This document shows positions 43,626 to 52,921 of a stretch of DNA of 64,000 bases, piece after piece. The first letter of the stretch is position 1; each line of letters starts with the position of its first letter. The notes beneath the pieces are model-generated. The model did not search any database. It saw nothing but the letters and a program-made list of their open reading frames with translations, and had not been told where the DNA came from. The stretch is taken from assembly GCA_012728725.1 (NCBI GenBank), contig JAAYEM010000029.1:1-64000 (forward strand), in the 5' to 3' direction. Both the position numbers and the translations under genes were made by a program. The stretch is from Tissierellia bacterium. Lineage in GTDB: Bacteria; Bacillota; Clostridia; Tissierellales; Tepidimicrobiaceae.

Positions 43626-45656
43626 ATGAAGTTTGGTGATATGATCGTTGCATTATGTATTATAGCAATTGTAATAATTATAATAATACCTATACCAACA
43701 AGTCTATTGAGCATTTTATTAAGTTTAAATATAGCCCTATCCCTACTTATACTTTTAATTTCAATGTATGTAGAGGATGCATTAAATATTTCTATTTTTC
43801 CGTCCTTGCTATTATTAACCACCCTTTTTAGATTATCTTTGAGCATATCCACAACGAGAGGAATTTTAAAGGATGGAGATGCAGGAAAGGTAGTTGAAAC
43901 CTTTGGTAAGTTTGTAATTGGTAGTGATCCTGTAGTAGGTTTTATTATATTCCTAATAATAGTAATTGTACAATTTATTGTAATTACTAAAGGAGCAGAG
44001 AGGGTAGCAGAAGTATCTGCAAGGTTTACTTTAGATGCCATGCCCGGAAAACAAATGGCCATCGATGCAGATTTAAATGCAGGATTGATTACAGAGGAAG
44101 AAGCAAGGAAAAGAAGAAAGGATATTCAAAGGTATGCAGATTTTTATGGATCTATGGATGGGGCAACAAAATTTATAAAAGGTGATGCCATAGTCGGAAT
44201 CATTATTCTCCTTATAGATATTGTAGGAGGTTTATTCATAGGCATTATTTCTAAAGGAATGGCCCTGGCAGAGGCTGTACAAAAGTATACCTTGCTGACG
44301 GTAGGAGATGGATTAGTTAGCCAGATACCTGCCTTATTAGTGTCAACTGCTACTGGATTAGTAGTGACTAGGGCAGCTTCTGAGACCAATTTAGGCCAGG
44401 ATATGATTGAGCAACTGTTTAAGAGCAATTCAAAATTGCTATATATTGTTGGGGGAGTAATGGGCTTACTAGGCATATTTACACCTATGCCGACCTTTAC
44501 TTTTATAATTCTAGCTTTACTATTTGGATTTTTAGGATATTCATTAGATAAGAGGAAAGTAGAGGAAATAATTGAACCAGCAGAAGAGATTTCAGAAGCT
44601 GAAGAACTTAGAAAGCCAGAAAATGTACTGGAATTATTGAAAGTGGATGATATAGAATTGGAACTTGGCTATGGTCTTATACCTCTTGCAGATGTAAACC
44701 AGGGAGGAGATTTGTTAGATAGGATCGTAATGATAAGAAGACAGATTGCTGTGGAACTAGGGTTAGTTGTACCTATTGTCCGTCTTAGGGATAATATTCA
44801 ATTGAATCCCAATGAATATAGGATTAAAATTAAAGGTGTTCAGGTTTCCAAGGGTGAAGTTTATTTTGACCATTATTTAGCTATGGATCCAGGAACTGCT
44901 CAGGGTGAAATTGAAGGGATAGAAACTGTAGAGCCAGCATTTGGATTACCCGCTAGATGGATTACAGAAAGTGAGAGGGAGAAGGCTGAAATATACGGTT
45001 ATACCGTAGTAGATCCACCCTCAGTAATTGCTACCCATTTGACTGAAATAATAAAGGAAAAGGCATATGAACTATTGGGTAGGCAGGATGTTAAGCTTTT
45101 ATTAGATAATGTAAAGGAAGAATATCCTGCTGTTGTAGAGGAGGTAGTACCTAAAGTCCTATCTATTGGTGAAATTCAAAAGGTGTTATCTAATCTGTTA
45201 AAGGAACAAATCAGTATTAGAGATATGGTAACTATACTGGAAACATTGGCTGATTATGGTACTATAACTAAAGATACAGACCTATTGACAGAATACGTAA
45301 GGCAAAGGTTGTCAGGTTATATAACTGAAAAATATGTGGAAAACAACAGGCTAAATGTAATCACTTTAGATAGTGAAGTTGAAGAATTAATTATGAATTC
45401 CATCAATAAAACAGAGACAGGTTCTTATCTATCCTTAGAGCCTAATGTAGCCCAAAAGATATTAAACAATACTTTAAAAGCTGTACAAAAGCTAACCTCT
45501 ATAGGGGAACAGCCCATAATATTAACGGCGCCAATTGTAAGGCTTTATTTTAAAAGATTAACAGAACAGCTTACTAGGGATTTGATCATATTATCCTATA
45601 ATGAAGTTGAACCATCGGTGGAGGTTCATTCCGTGGGGATGGTGAGTATATCATGA
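43626..45656 (+). CDS. flhA: flagellar biosynthesis protein FlhA
   Basis: Largest export-gate component, whose nine-fold cytoplasmic ring docks chaperone-substrate complexes. The 676-residue protein has an N-terminal membrane half with about eight helices, including TTLFRLSLSISTTRGIL and the FHIPEP signature region (AERVAEVSARFTLDAMPGKQ) followed by GAMKF-like DGATKFIKGDA. The C-terminal half (about 330-676) is cytoplasmic, with PLADVNQGGDLLDRI and IVRLRDNIQLNPNEYRI. Its stop overlaps the flhF start (ATGA). Confidence 0.97.
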   Translation: MKFGDMIVALCIIAIVIIIIIPIPTSLLSILLSLNIALSLLILLISMYVEDALNISIFPSLLLLTTLFRLSLSISTTRGILKDGDAGKVVETFGKFVIGSDPVVGFIIFLIIVIVQFIVITKGAERVAEVSARFTLDAMPGKQMAIDADLNAGLITEEEARKRRKDIQRYADFYGSMDGATKFIKGDAIVGIIILLIDIVGGLFIGIISKGMALAEAVQKYTLLTVGDGLVSQIPALLVSTATGLVVTRAASETNLGQDMIEQLFKSNSKLLYIVGGVMGLLGIFTPMPTFTFIILALLFGFLGYSLDKRKVEEIIEPAEEISEAEELRKPENVLELLKVDDIELELGYGLIPLADVNQGGDLLDRIVMIRRQIAVELGLVVPIVRLRDNIQLNPNEYRIKIKGVQVSKGEVYFDHYLAMDPGTAQGEIEGIETVEPAFGLPARWITESEREKAEIYGYTVVDPPSVIATHLTEIIKEKAYELLGRQDVKLLLDNVKEEYPAVVEEVVPKVLSIGEIQKVLSNLLKEQISIRDMVTILETLADYGTITKDTDLLTEYVRQRLSGYITEKYVENNRLNVITLDSEVEELIMNSINKTETGSYLSLEPNVAQKILNNTLKAVQKLTSIGEQPIILTAPIVRLYFKRLTEQLTRDLIILSYNEVEPSVEVHSVGMVSIS

Positions 45657-46747
45657 AAATCAAGAAGTTTACTGGGGCTACTGCTCATGAAGCCATGTTA
45701 AAACTTAAAAAAGAGCTTGGGCCAGATGCTATAATTTTAAATACAAGAACTATAAAACAAAAAGGATTATGGGGATTCTTAAAAAAACCCATAGTTGAAA
45801 TAACTGCTGCTTATGAAAAGGAAGATCCACTATCCCTTAAAAAAGATAAGAGGGATAGTTTAAGCAAAATAAATGAAGAATTGATAGAATTAAAGAATAT
45901 GATAAGAAAAATGTCTACAGACATTATAGAAAAGGATTTAAGTTTGCCAGTTGGATTAGATGAATATAGGATAAAATTAGTAGAAAACGGAGTAGAAGAT
46001 TATATTGCCGTTTCTATATTAAATAGATTAAACAAACAGATAGACTTAAAGAATAAAGATAGTGCTGAAATAAGAAATATTGTTAAAAACACCCTTATTG
46101 AATATATAGGCCAGCCGAGACCTTTGACTTTAAATAACAATGAACAGAAAGTGATATTCTTTTTAGGGCCTACTGGAGTTGGTAAGACTACCACTTTAGC
46201 AAAAATTGCGGCTAAATTGACTATGAATAATAGGTACAATATTGGCTTGGTTACTACAGACACCTACAGGATTGCAGCAGTTGATCAGCTTAAAACCTAT
46301 AGTGATATATTGCAACTACCCTTGGAAGTGGTTTATAATGAAGAGGACATGTATAGAACCATGGTACGCATGAAGGATAAAGATATTATTCTTGTAGATA
46401 CTGCCGGAAGAAATCACAAAGATATAAAAAAAGATGATGAAATTGTCCATATCATAAACTCTATAAAAAATAAAGAATTGTATTTAGTTATAAGTGGAAA
46501 TATTGAATTTAGAACACTTAAATCCATCATAGAACATTATGACTTTATAAAGTATTATAAATTGATATTTACTAAAATTGATGAAACAGAAGTTCTGGGT
46601 AATATATTAAATGTAAAGTATTTAACTCAGAATCCAGTATCTTATATAACTACTGGTCAAAATGTTCCTGATGATATTGAAATTTTAGATACAAATAAAA
46701 TAGTTTCTTGTTTGATAGGAGAGAGTTCCTATGAAAGATCAGGCTGA
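45653..46747 (+). CDS. flhF: flagellar SRP-type GTPase FlhF
   Basis: SRP-like GTPase that sets the number and position of flagella together with FlhG. The 364-residue protein has the N-terminal B domain (MKIKKFTGATAHEAMLKLKK), an N domain, and the G domain with [14 protein letters not shown] near residue 172, DTYRIAAVDQL, DTAGRN and TKIDET. With FtsY and Ffh this window encodes all three SRP GTPase paralogues. It overlaps flhA by 4 bases and flhG by 17. Confidence 0.96.
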   Translation: MKIKKFTGATAHEAMLKLKKELGPDAIILNTRTIKQKGLWGFLKKPIVEITAAYEKEDPLSLKKDKRDSLSKINEELIELKNMIRKMSTDIIEKDLSLPVGLDEYRIKLVENGVEDYIAVSILNRLNKQIDLKNKDSAEIRNIVKNTLIEYIGQPRPLTLNNNEQKVIFFLGPTGVGKTTTLAKIAAKLTMNNRYNIGLVTTDTYRIAAVDQLKTYSDILQLPLEVVYNEEDMYRTMVRMKDKDIILVDTAGRNHKDIKKDDEIVHIINSIKNKELYLVISGNIEFRTLKSIIEHYDFIKYYKLIFTKIDETEVLGNILNVKYLTQNPVSYITTGQNVPDDIEILDTNKIVSCLIGESSYERSG

Positions 46748-47636
46748 AAGACTTAGGGAATTAATGAGAGAAAGAATCAAAAGTGAACAGGGATACACCA
46801 CTAATAATAAGGCTAAAGTATTAGCTGTAACTAGTGGTAAAGGTGGAGTTGGAAAAACAAATTTTGCTATCAATCTAGCTATATCAATAAAACGATTAGG
46901 ATATAGAGTTATTGTATTTGATGCAGATTTTGGATTAGCTAATGTAGAAATATTGACTGGAACAGATATTAAATATACAATCGCTGATTTAATAGTTAAT
47001 GAGAAAAGTATCTTTGAAATAATTAGTAATGGGCCAGAAGGCATTAAGCTTATTTCAGGAGGCACAGGTTTTCAAGAACTATCAATGATGAGCAGGGATA
47101 ATATAAATAAATTACTAATAGAAATAGAAAAACTTGAATCTATAACTGATTTTATTATTATAGATACTGGCGCTGGTATATCTAATACTGTATTAGATTT
47201 GGCTATGGCGGCAGATGAGGTTATCCTTATTACTACTCCAGATCCAACATCTGTAATGGATGGTTATACTGTAATAAAGGCTTTAAATATTAATGGTTAC
47301 AGGGGGAGGCTGAATGTAGTTACAAATATTGTGGGAAATAGAAGGGAAGCATTAAGTACATTTAATAGGTTGAATACGGCTTGTAATAGCTTTCTAAAAT
47401 TGGATTTAAATTTTTTAGGCTATCTAGAAAGGAGTAATATTATAAATAAGGCAGTAAAAAATCAGGTTCCCTTCTTATTATCAAATCCCTCCTCTTCAGT
47501 ATCGAAAAAGATAAATATAATGGCCTTAAAGTTTATTGATAATAAAAAATGTGATCATTTATCTAAAAATCTAAGTTTTGCTCAAAAGTTAAAAGCCCTT
47601 TTGCTTGGAAAGGACGATATTCCATATGACCAGTAG
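46731..47636 (+). CDS. flhG: flagellar number/placement ATPase FlhG (YlxH, MinD-like)
   Basis: MinD/ParA-type ATPase that stimulates FlhF GTPase and limits flagellar number. The 301-residue protein starts with the DQAERLRELM motif, the DQAxxLR helix known to activate FlhF. The deviant Walker A SGKGGVGKTNFAINLA is near residues 34-45, followed by FDADFGLANVEIL and the IIDTGAGIS motif. A basic amphipathic C-terminus (about 275-300) could bind membrane. It overlaps the end of flhF and is followed by the PilZ gene within its own 3' end. Confidence 0.95.
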   Translation: MKDQAERLRELMRERIKSEQGYTTNNKAKVLAVTSGKGGVGKTNFAINLAISIKRLGYRVIVFDADFGLANVEILTGTDIKYTIADLIVNEKSIFEIISNGPEGIKLISGGTGFQELSMMSRDNINKLLIEIEKLESITDFIIIDTGAGISNTVLDLAMAADEVILITTPDPTSVMDGYTVIKALNINGYRGRLNVVTNIVGNRREALSTFNRLNTACNSFLKLDLNFLGYLERSNIINKAVKNQVPFLLSNPSSSVSKKINIMALKFIDNKKCDHLSKNLSFAQKLKALLLGKDDIPYDQ

Positions 47637-48291
47637 GGAATCAATTTTCAAGGTGGGAGACAAAATCCAGTTAACCCGTATAGATTTAGAAGACCAAAAA
47701 ACCTATCCTAGTCAAATTTTAGATATTTTAGAAGAGGATAGGTTTATGATAAGTGGACCTATTTATAAGAATAAATTGGTATTAATACACAAAGGTGAAT
47801 TACTAAGGATTAGTTGTGTAGTTGAAAATAAAGGAAGATATGCTTTTAATGGTGAAGTGGTAGAAAGGAAATATGACAATATATATAAATTAGAAATTAG
47901 AAAGGTTTCAGAAATTAAAAGGTACCAACAAAGAAAATTTTTCAGATTTGATGTTTCTATTCCAGTTATAAAGGAGTTTGTAATAGGAGATGGGGATGAT
48001 GAAGAGGTCCTTATTGAAGAATGTAGGAGCAAGGATATAAGCGGTAACGGATTAAAATTGTATACAAATTATGAGCATAATGTGGGGGATATAGTAACAT
48101 GTAAATTTGAGTTGGATGGTGAGAAACTGGAAGTTAAGGGTAAGATATTAAGGAGGGAAAACGTAGATACTTTTGAATATGATTATGCACTTGGTATCCA
48201 ATTTATAGATATTAAAGAAGCAGATACCGATAAGATAATTCAATTCATTTTTGCGAGACAAAGGAAACTAAGAGAAAAGGGACTGATTTAG
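47626..48291 (+). CDS. PilZ-domain c-di-GMP-binding protein (YcgR/YpfA-like)
   Basis: A 221-residue two-domain protein: an N-terminal YcgR-type PilZN domain (about 1-95) and a C-terminal PilZ domain. The two c-di-GMP-binding signatures are intact: QQRKFFRFDV (RxxxR type) and SKDISGNGLKL (D/NxSxxG). YcgR-type proteins brake or bias the flagellar motor when c-di-GMP rises; YpfA does so through MotA in Bacillus. ATG 47626 is about 11 bases from AAAGGA; a TTG at 47605 would extend it into flhG. It ends directly at the cheB start. Confidence 0.88.
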   Translation: MTSRESIFKVGDKIQLTRIDLEDQKTYPSQILDILEEDRFMISGPIYKNKLVLIHKGELLRISCVVENKGRYAFNGEVVERKYDNIYKLEIRKVSEIKRYQQRKFFRFDVSIPVIKEFVIGDGDDEEVLIEECRSKDISGNGLKLYTNYEHNVGDIVTCKFELDGEKLEVKGKILRRENVDTFEYDYALGIQFIDIKEADTDKIIQFIFARQRKLREKGLI

Positions 48292-49338
48292 ATGATAAAG
48301 GTTCTAATAGTTGATGACTCTCCATTAATGCGGAAAATTTTAGGTGATATATTAAGGGAAGATAAGGATATCCACATAGTGGGAGAAGCCAAAAATGGTA
48401 AAGAAGCTTTATACAAAATCCCCCTATTGAAACCTGATCTAATTACATTAGATATTGAGATGCCAATAATGGATGGGATAACAGCTTTAGAAAAGATAGT
48501 TAAACTTTATAATTTACCAGTAGTTATGATTAGCAGTTTGACAATGGAAGGCGCAGCTTTAACCTTAGATGCTTTAGACAAGGGTGCTGTTGACTTCATA
48601 CAAAAACCAAAGAACATATTTAGTATGAATAAGGAGCAAATAAAATTAGAGATAATCGATAAAATAAAAATGGCTGCAAAATCTAAAGTAAACATTGAAT
48701 ACAGGATAAAAGCTCTAAAACCTTTTAAAGACTACTCCCGTATAGTCAAGGACAGGGAAGGAAAGTTTGAATACATAGTAGCCATTGGTACTTCCACGGG
48801 AGGGCCAAGGGCATTACAGGCTGTTCTCCCTTTGTTTCCAGAAAATATTAATGCTAGTTTCGTTATTGTGCAGCATATGCCACCTAAGTTTACTAAATCC
48901 TTAGCAGATAGATTAGATACATTGTCCAATATTAGAGTAAAAGAAGGAGAAAATGGTGAAGTATTGCAACAAGGCTATTGCTATATAGCTCCAGGGGACT
49001 TTCACATGAAAGTGGTGGAAAAAGAAGGAGATTATATAATAGAATTAAATAAGGAACCTGCAATAAAAGGTTTAAGGCCAGCCGTTGATGTATTAATGGA
49101 GTCTGTAGCAAAATTGAGAGACTTGAAAAAAATTGGGGTAATAATGACAGGTATGGGTTCTGATGGAGCTAATGGAGTTACCAATTTGAAAAAAAACAAT
49201 GGGTATATTATAGCCCAAAACCAGGAAACATCAGTAGTTTTTGGAATGCCTAAGGCAGCTATAGATACTGGTTATGTTGATAGAGTAGTTCCTCTAAGTG
49301 ATATTGCATATGAGGTTATGAAAAAAATGGGGGTGTAG
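48292..49338 (+). CDS. cheB: chemotaxis response regulator methylesterase CheB
   Basis: Removes methyl groups from, and deamidates, chemoreceptors as part of adaptation. The 348-residue protein has an N-terminal receiver domain with D8/D9 and phosphoacceptor D54 (ITLDIEMPIMDG), a linker, and a C-terminal methylesterase domain with the catalytic serine region AIGTSTGGPRAL, VIVQHMPPKFT and the MTGMGSDGANG aspartate loop. The ATG begins immediately after the previous stop. Its methyltransferase counterpart CheR is not in this window. Confidence 0.96.
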   Translation: MIKVLIVDDSPLMRKILGDILREDKDIHIVGEAKNGKEALYKIPLLKPDLITLDIEMPIMDGITALEKIVKLYNLPVVMISSLTMEGAALTLDALDKGAVDFIQKPKNIFSMNKEQIKLEIIDKIKMAAKSKVNIEYRIKALKPFKDYSRIVKDREGKFEYIVAIGTSTGGPRALQAVLPLFPENINASFVIVQHMPPKFTKSLADRLDTLSNIRVKEGENGEVLQQGYCYIAPGDFHMKVVEKEGDYIIELNKEPAIKGLRPAVDVLMESVAKLRDLKKIGVIMTGMGSDGANGVTNLKKNNGYIIAQNQETSVVFGMPKAAIDTGYVDRVVPLSDIAYEVMKKMGV

Positions 49339-49340
49339 TA

Positions 49341-51356
49341 ATGGATTTCCACATGGATCAATATATGAATTTGTTTGTAGAAGAAGCAAAAGAGCACTTA
49401 CAAAATATGAACGATGCATTATTAGAATTGGAAAGAGATACTTCCAATATATCTTTAATAGATGAAATATTTAGAATTGCTCATACTCTAAAAGGCATGT
49501 CAGGCACTATGGGATTTAGCAATATGGCAAATTTAACCCATGAAATGGAAAATGTGCTTCAAGGAATTAAAAACAAGGAAGTTGAATTAGGTGAGGATGT
49601 AATCGATGTAATATTTGAATGTTTTGATGCGGTGGATAACTCTGTAAATCTAATAGCAAGCACTGGTAAAGAAAGTGAAGATAAACACGAGGAATTAATA
49701 GAAAAACTTAAGTCTATCTTAAAGAAGGATAGCATAGTAGTTGACCATGAAACAGATGATGAGAGTATAGGAGGGTTTGATAAATATGTAACAAATATTT
49801 TACAAGAAGCAGAAAGGAGAGGGCTGAATAGATACAATATAGAGGTTACCTTGAGTCCAAAATGTATGTTAAAGTCTGCACGAGCATTTATTGTTTTCAG
49901 CACTTTAGAAACAATGGGGGAGATAATTTATTCCAATCCATCGGTGGAAGATATTGAGGATGAAAAATTTGATTTTTACTTTTCAGTAATTTTATTATCA
50001 GATGCTAGTGATAAGAAGATATATGAAGAATTAAACAAAATATCCGAAATAGATAATATTGTTATAAGCCCAATTGACAATATGGGGAAGGAAATATTAC
50101 AGGAAGATTATAGCCAAAAAATAATAGAAAAGGATGCTACTCAACATAGCAGCAAAAAAGACGGGGCTACAAAATCCGATATAGATTCAAGGGTAAATAA
50201 TAGGGAAAGTAAAGTAGGAAAAACTGTAAGAGTAGATATAGAAAGATTGGATAATCTAATGAATTTAGTTAGTGAGTTGATAATTATCAAGACTAGGATG
50301 GATGATTTAAGTGAGGTTTCTAACAAGGAAAATATGGCGGAAGCCATTGAGTACTTAGAAAGAATCACTACAAGTCTACACGATGCTGTTATGAAAGTAC
50401 GAATGGTGCCTATAGAAAGGGTTTTCAATAGATTTCCTCGTATGGTCAGGGATTTGTCTAAGGAATTAAACAAAGAAATCAATCTGGAAATGTACGGTGA
50501 GGATACTGAGGTGGATAGAACAGTAATAGATGAAATAGGGGATCCATTAATCCATATTATTCGAAATTCAATTGATCATGGTATAGAGACACCAGAAGAT
50601 AGAGTTGCTAAAGGCAAACCTAAAAAGGGAACCATTGTATTAAAGGCTTATCCTGATGGGAACAATGTTGTAATTGAAGTTATTGATGATGGAAGAGGTA
50701 TTGATTCTGATAAGATTGTGGAAAGGGCGATAGAAAAGGGGCTAATTACTAGAGAAGAAGGGGAGATGTTGTCCCAGGATGAAATCCATTCTCTGCTATT
50801 TTTGCCGGGTTTTAGTACCTCCAAAGAAGTATCAGATGTATCTGGACGAGGCGTTGGATTGGATGTTGTAAAGAGCAAAATAGAGTCAATTAATGGTTCT
50901 GTGGAAATAGATACTGAATTAGATAAGGGGACAAAGTTTATAATTAGGATTCCATTAACTTTAGCTATTATTCAAGCCTTATTAATAAAACTAGCCCATG
51001 AAATATATGCTATACCTTTAAGTTCAATAACTGAGATAACTGTAATTAATAAAAATGATATAAGGAATATACAAGGGCAGGAGATTACTTTATATAGAGG
51101 GAAAACAATACCTGTTGTAAGATTAAATAATTTAATGGGGTTAGAGGTAGAGAATGATTCAGATGAATGTACAGTAGTTGTAGTAAGAAAAGGAGAGAAA
51201 CAAGCAGGTCTTTTGGTAGACAGTTTAATTGGGCAACAAGAGATAGTTATAAAACCTTTAGGAAAATATTTATCTAATATAAAGTATCTATCTGGTGCAA
51301 CAATATTAGGGAATGGTAACATATCATTAATATTGGACGTAAATTCATTGATTTAA
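49341..51356 (+). CDS. cheA: chemotaxis histidine kinase CheA
   Basis: Receptor-coupled kinase that phosphorylates CheY and CheB. The 671-residue protein contains P1 with phosphorylated H48 in AHTLKGMSGTMGF, a P2-type docking domain (about 165-245), P3 dimerisation (VDIERLDNLMNLVSELIIIK), the P4 ATPase with N box HIIRNSIDHGIETPEDR, G1 DDGRG and GRGVGLDVVK, and a CheW-like P5. It sits 2 bases after cheB and 13 before cheW. Confidence 0.97.
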   Translation: MDFHMDQYMNLFVEEAKEHLQNMNDALLELERDTSNISLIDEIFRIAHTLKGMSGTMGFSNMANLTHEMENVLQGIKNKEVELGEDVIDVIFECFDAVDNSVNLIASTGKESEDKHEELIEKLKSILKKDSIVVDHETDDESIGGFDKYVTNILQEAERRGLNRYNIEVTLSPKCMLKSARAFIVFSTLETMGEIIYSNPSVEDIEDEKFDFYFSVILLSDASDKKIYEELNKISEIDNIVISPIDNMGKEILQEDYSQKIIEKDATQHSSKKDGATKSDIDSRVNNRESKVGKTVRVDIERLDNLMNLVSELIIIKTRMDDLSEVSNKENMAEAIEYLERITTSLHDAVMKVRMVPIERVFNRFPRMVRDLSKELNKEINLEMYGEDTEVDRTVIDEIGDPLIHIIRNSIDHGIETPEDRVAKGKPKKGTIVLKAYPDGNNVVIEVIDDGRGIDSDKIVERAIEKGLITREEGEMLSQDEIHSLLFLPGFSTSKEVSDVSGRGVGLDVVKSKIESINGSVEIDTELDKGTKFIIRIPLTLAIIQALLIKLAHEIYAIPLSSITEITVINKNDIRNIQGQEITLYRGKTIPVVRLNNLMGLEVENDSDECTVVVVRKGEKQAGLLVDSLIGQQEIVIKPLGKYLSNIKYLSGATILGNGNISLILDVNSLI

Positions 51357-51369
51357 GGGGGAAGTGGAC

Positions 51370-51801
51370 ATGCCATCTGAAATGGAGAATAAATACGTTA
51401 TATTCAAGTTGGATAAAGAATATTATGGAATACCAATAGCAAATGTATTATCCATAGAAAGGATAGGAGTGCCTACAAGGATTCCCAATGCACCTAAATA
51501 TGTAAAAGGTGTAATCAATTTAAGGGGAGAAGTAATCCCCATAGTGGATTTGAGATGTAAATTAGGCATGGAAGAAATCGATTTAAATAGCAGTGGAAGA
51601 ATAATTGTAGTATCAGTAAATGAAATAGTTGTAGGTTTAATTGTAGATTCTTCATCAGAGGTATTAGAAATAGATAAAGAAAATATCGATAAGCCTCCAA
51701 CTGATTCTGGCAACCAATATATTGAATATATTAATGGAATAGGAAAAGTTTCAAATAGATTGATAATTTTATTGGATCTAATAAAGATATTAGAATATTA
51801 G
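51370..51801 (+). CDS. cheW: chemotaxis coupling protein CheW
   Basis: Adaptor that connects receptors to CheA. The 143-residue protein is a single CheW domain: FKLDKEYYGIPIANVLSIER, then the conserved PNAPKYVKGVINLRGEVIPI and a C-terminal LIILLDLIKIL strand-helix. ATG 51370 is 6-8 bases from AGGGGGAA; the GTG at 51364 touches that site and is rejected. It lies between cheA and cheC. Confidence 0.96.
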   Translation: MPSEMENKYVIFKLDKEYYGIPIANVLSIERIGVPTRIPNAPKYVKGVINLRGEVIPIVDLRCKLGMEEIDLNSSGRIIVVSVNEIVVGLIVDSSSEVLEIDKENIDKPPTDSGNQYIEYINGIGKVSNRLIILLDLIKILEY

Positions 51802-51812
51802 GGGTGCTAAAT

Positions 51813-52415
51813 ATGGATATTGATTGCTTAAATAGTAGAATGATAGATATATTGACAGAAATAAGTAATATAGGTTCAGGGAACGCTGTTACAGCACTAG
51901 CTAATATGCTATCTAAAAAGGTGAGTATGACTGTACCCAGGGTCAGAATAATGGAATTTAAGGATGTGGCAGAGATTTTAGGCGGAGAAGAAGAGTTAGT
52001 TGTAGGTATATATTTAGAGTTAAAGGATGATGTTACTGGAAATATTATGTTTATACTAGATAAAAGTTCTGCCCTCAACTTAACCAATATGTTATTAAAT
52101 AGGAAAGACCATGAATTAGATGAAATAGCTATTTCAGCCTTATCAGAAGTGGGCAATATAATATCTTCTTTCTATGTTAACTCCCTTAGTATGTTGACAG
52201 GTTTAAAAATAACTGTGTCAGTTCCTTCTCTAGCCGTTGATATGGCTGGAGCAATACTTTCAGTACCAGCAATCCAGTTTGGATTAATTGCTGATCAAGT
52301 ATTATTTATAGAAACAGTCTTTGAAGAAGGAGAAAATTTAGTAAGAGGCAATCTATTTCTGATACCAGAGATGGATTCTTTTGAAAAAATATTGTCTAAA
52401 TTAGGGGTATTGTAA
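51813..52415 (+). CDS. cheC: CheY-P phosphatase CheC
   Basis: Dephosphorylates CheY-P and sequesters CheD as an adaptation feedback device. The roughly 200-residue protein has two complete phosphatase motifs, EISN and EVGN, each with a proline after 22 further residues (VPRVR and VPSLA). No SpoA or FliM-like peptide is present, which separates it from FliY. ATG 51813 is 8 bases after AGGGG; GTG 51804 lies in that site. One base separates it from cheD. Confidence 0.95.
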   Translation: MDIDCLNSRMIDILTEISNIGSGNAVTALANMLSKKVSMTVPRVRIMEFKDVAEILGGEEELVVGIYLELKDDVTGNIMFILDKSSALNLTNMLLNRKDHELDEIAISALSEVGNIISSFYVNSLSMLTGLKITVSVPSLAVDMAGAILSVPAIQFGLIADQVLFIETVFEEGENLVRGNLFLIPEMDSFEKILSKLGVL

Positions 52416-52416
52416 T

Positions 52417-52899
52417 ATGGAGATTATAAAAGTGGGCATGGCAGATTTAAATACTGTAAAAGCTCCAGGCATACTTACAACTTTAGGTTTAGGTTCCTGT
52501 GTAGGTATTGCATTATACGATAAAACCAATAAAATTGCAGGATTGGTTCATGCTATGCTGCCATCGAGTAAAGAGATTAGAAATAATGAAAACAAGGCAA
52601 AGTTTGTTGATACAGGTATAGAGTTGTTGATAGAAAAAATGGTTAGAGAAGGTGCAAAAAAAAGCAATCTAACAGCTAAAATAACTGGTGGATCTCAGAT
52701 GTTCTCCTTCAATAGTAGTAGTAACATATTGAATATAGGGGAAAGGAATGTTATAGCAACAAAGAAGAAGTTACAAGAATTAAAAATTAGGATTATATCT
52801 GAAGATACTGGAGGTAATTATGGTAGGACTATAGAATTGAATGCAGAGGATGGCTCCTTATTGGTGAAAACTATAGGCCATGGGATTAAGATCATCTAG
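52417..52899 (+). CDS. cheD: chemoreceptor glutamine deamidase CheD
   Basis: Deamidates glutamines on chemoreceptors and is bound by CheC in the Gram-positive adaptation system. The 160-residue protein has the catalytic cysteine C28 in GLGSCVGIALYD, H45 in GLVHAML and T22, matching the family's triad, followed by the KITGGSQMF loop. Its 3' end overlaps the upstream in-frame region of sigD, but the chosen sigD start leaves a 22-base gap. Confidence 0.95.
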   Translation: MEIIKVGMADLNTVKAPGILTTLGLGSCVGIALYDKTNKIAGLVHAMLPSSKEIRNNENKAKFVDTGIELLIEKMVREGAKKSNLTAKITGGSQMFSFNSSSNILNIGERNVIATKKKLQELKIRIISEDTGGNYGRTIELNAEDGSLLVKTIGHGIKII

Positions 52900-52921
52900 T
52901 TCTCCAGAGGAGGTAGTTCCG

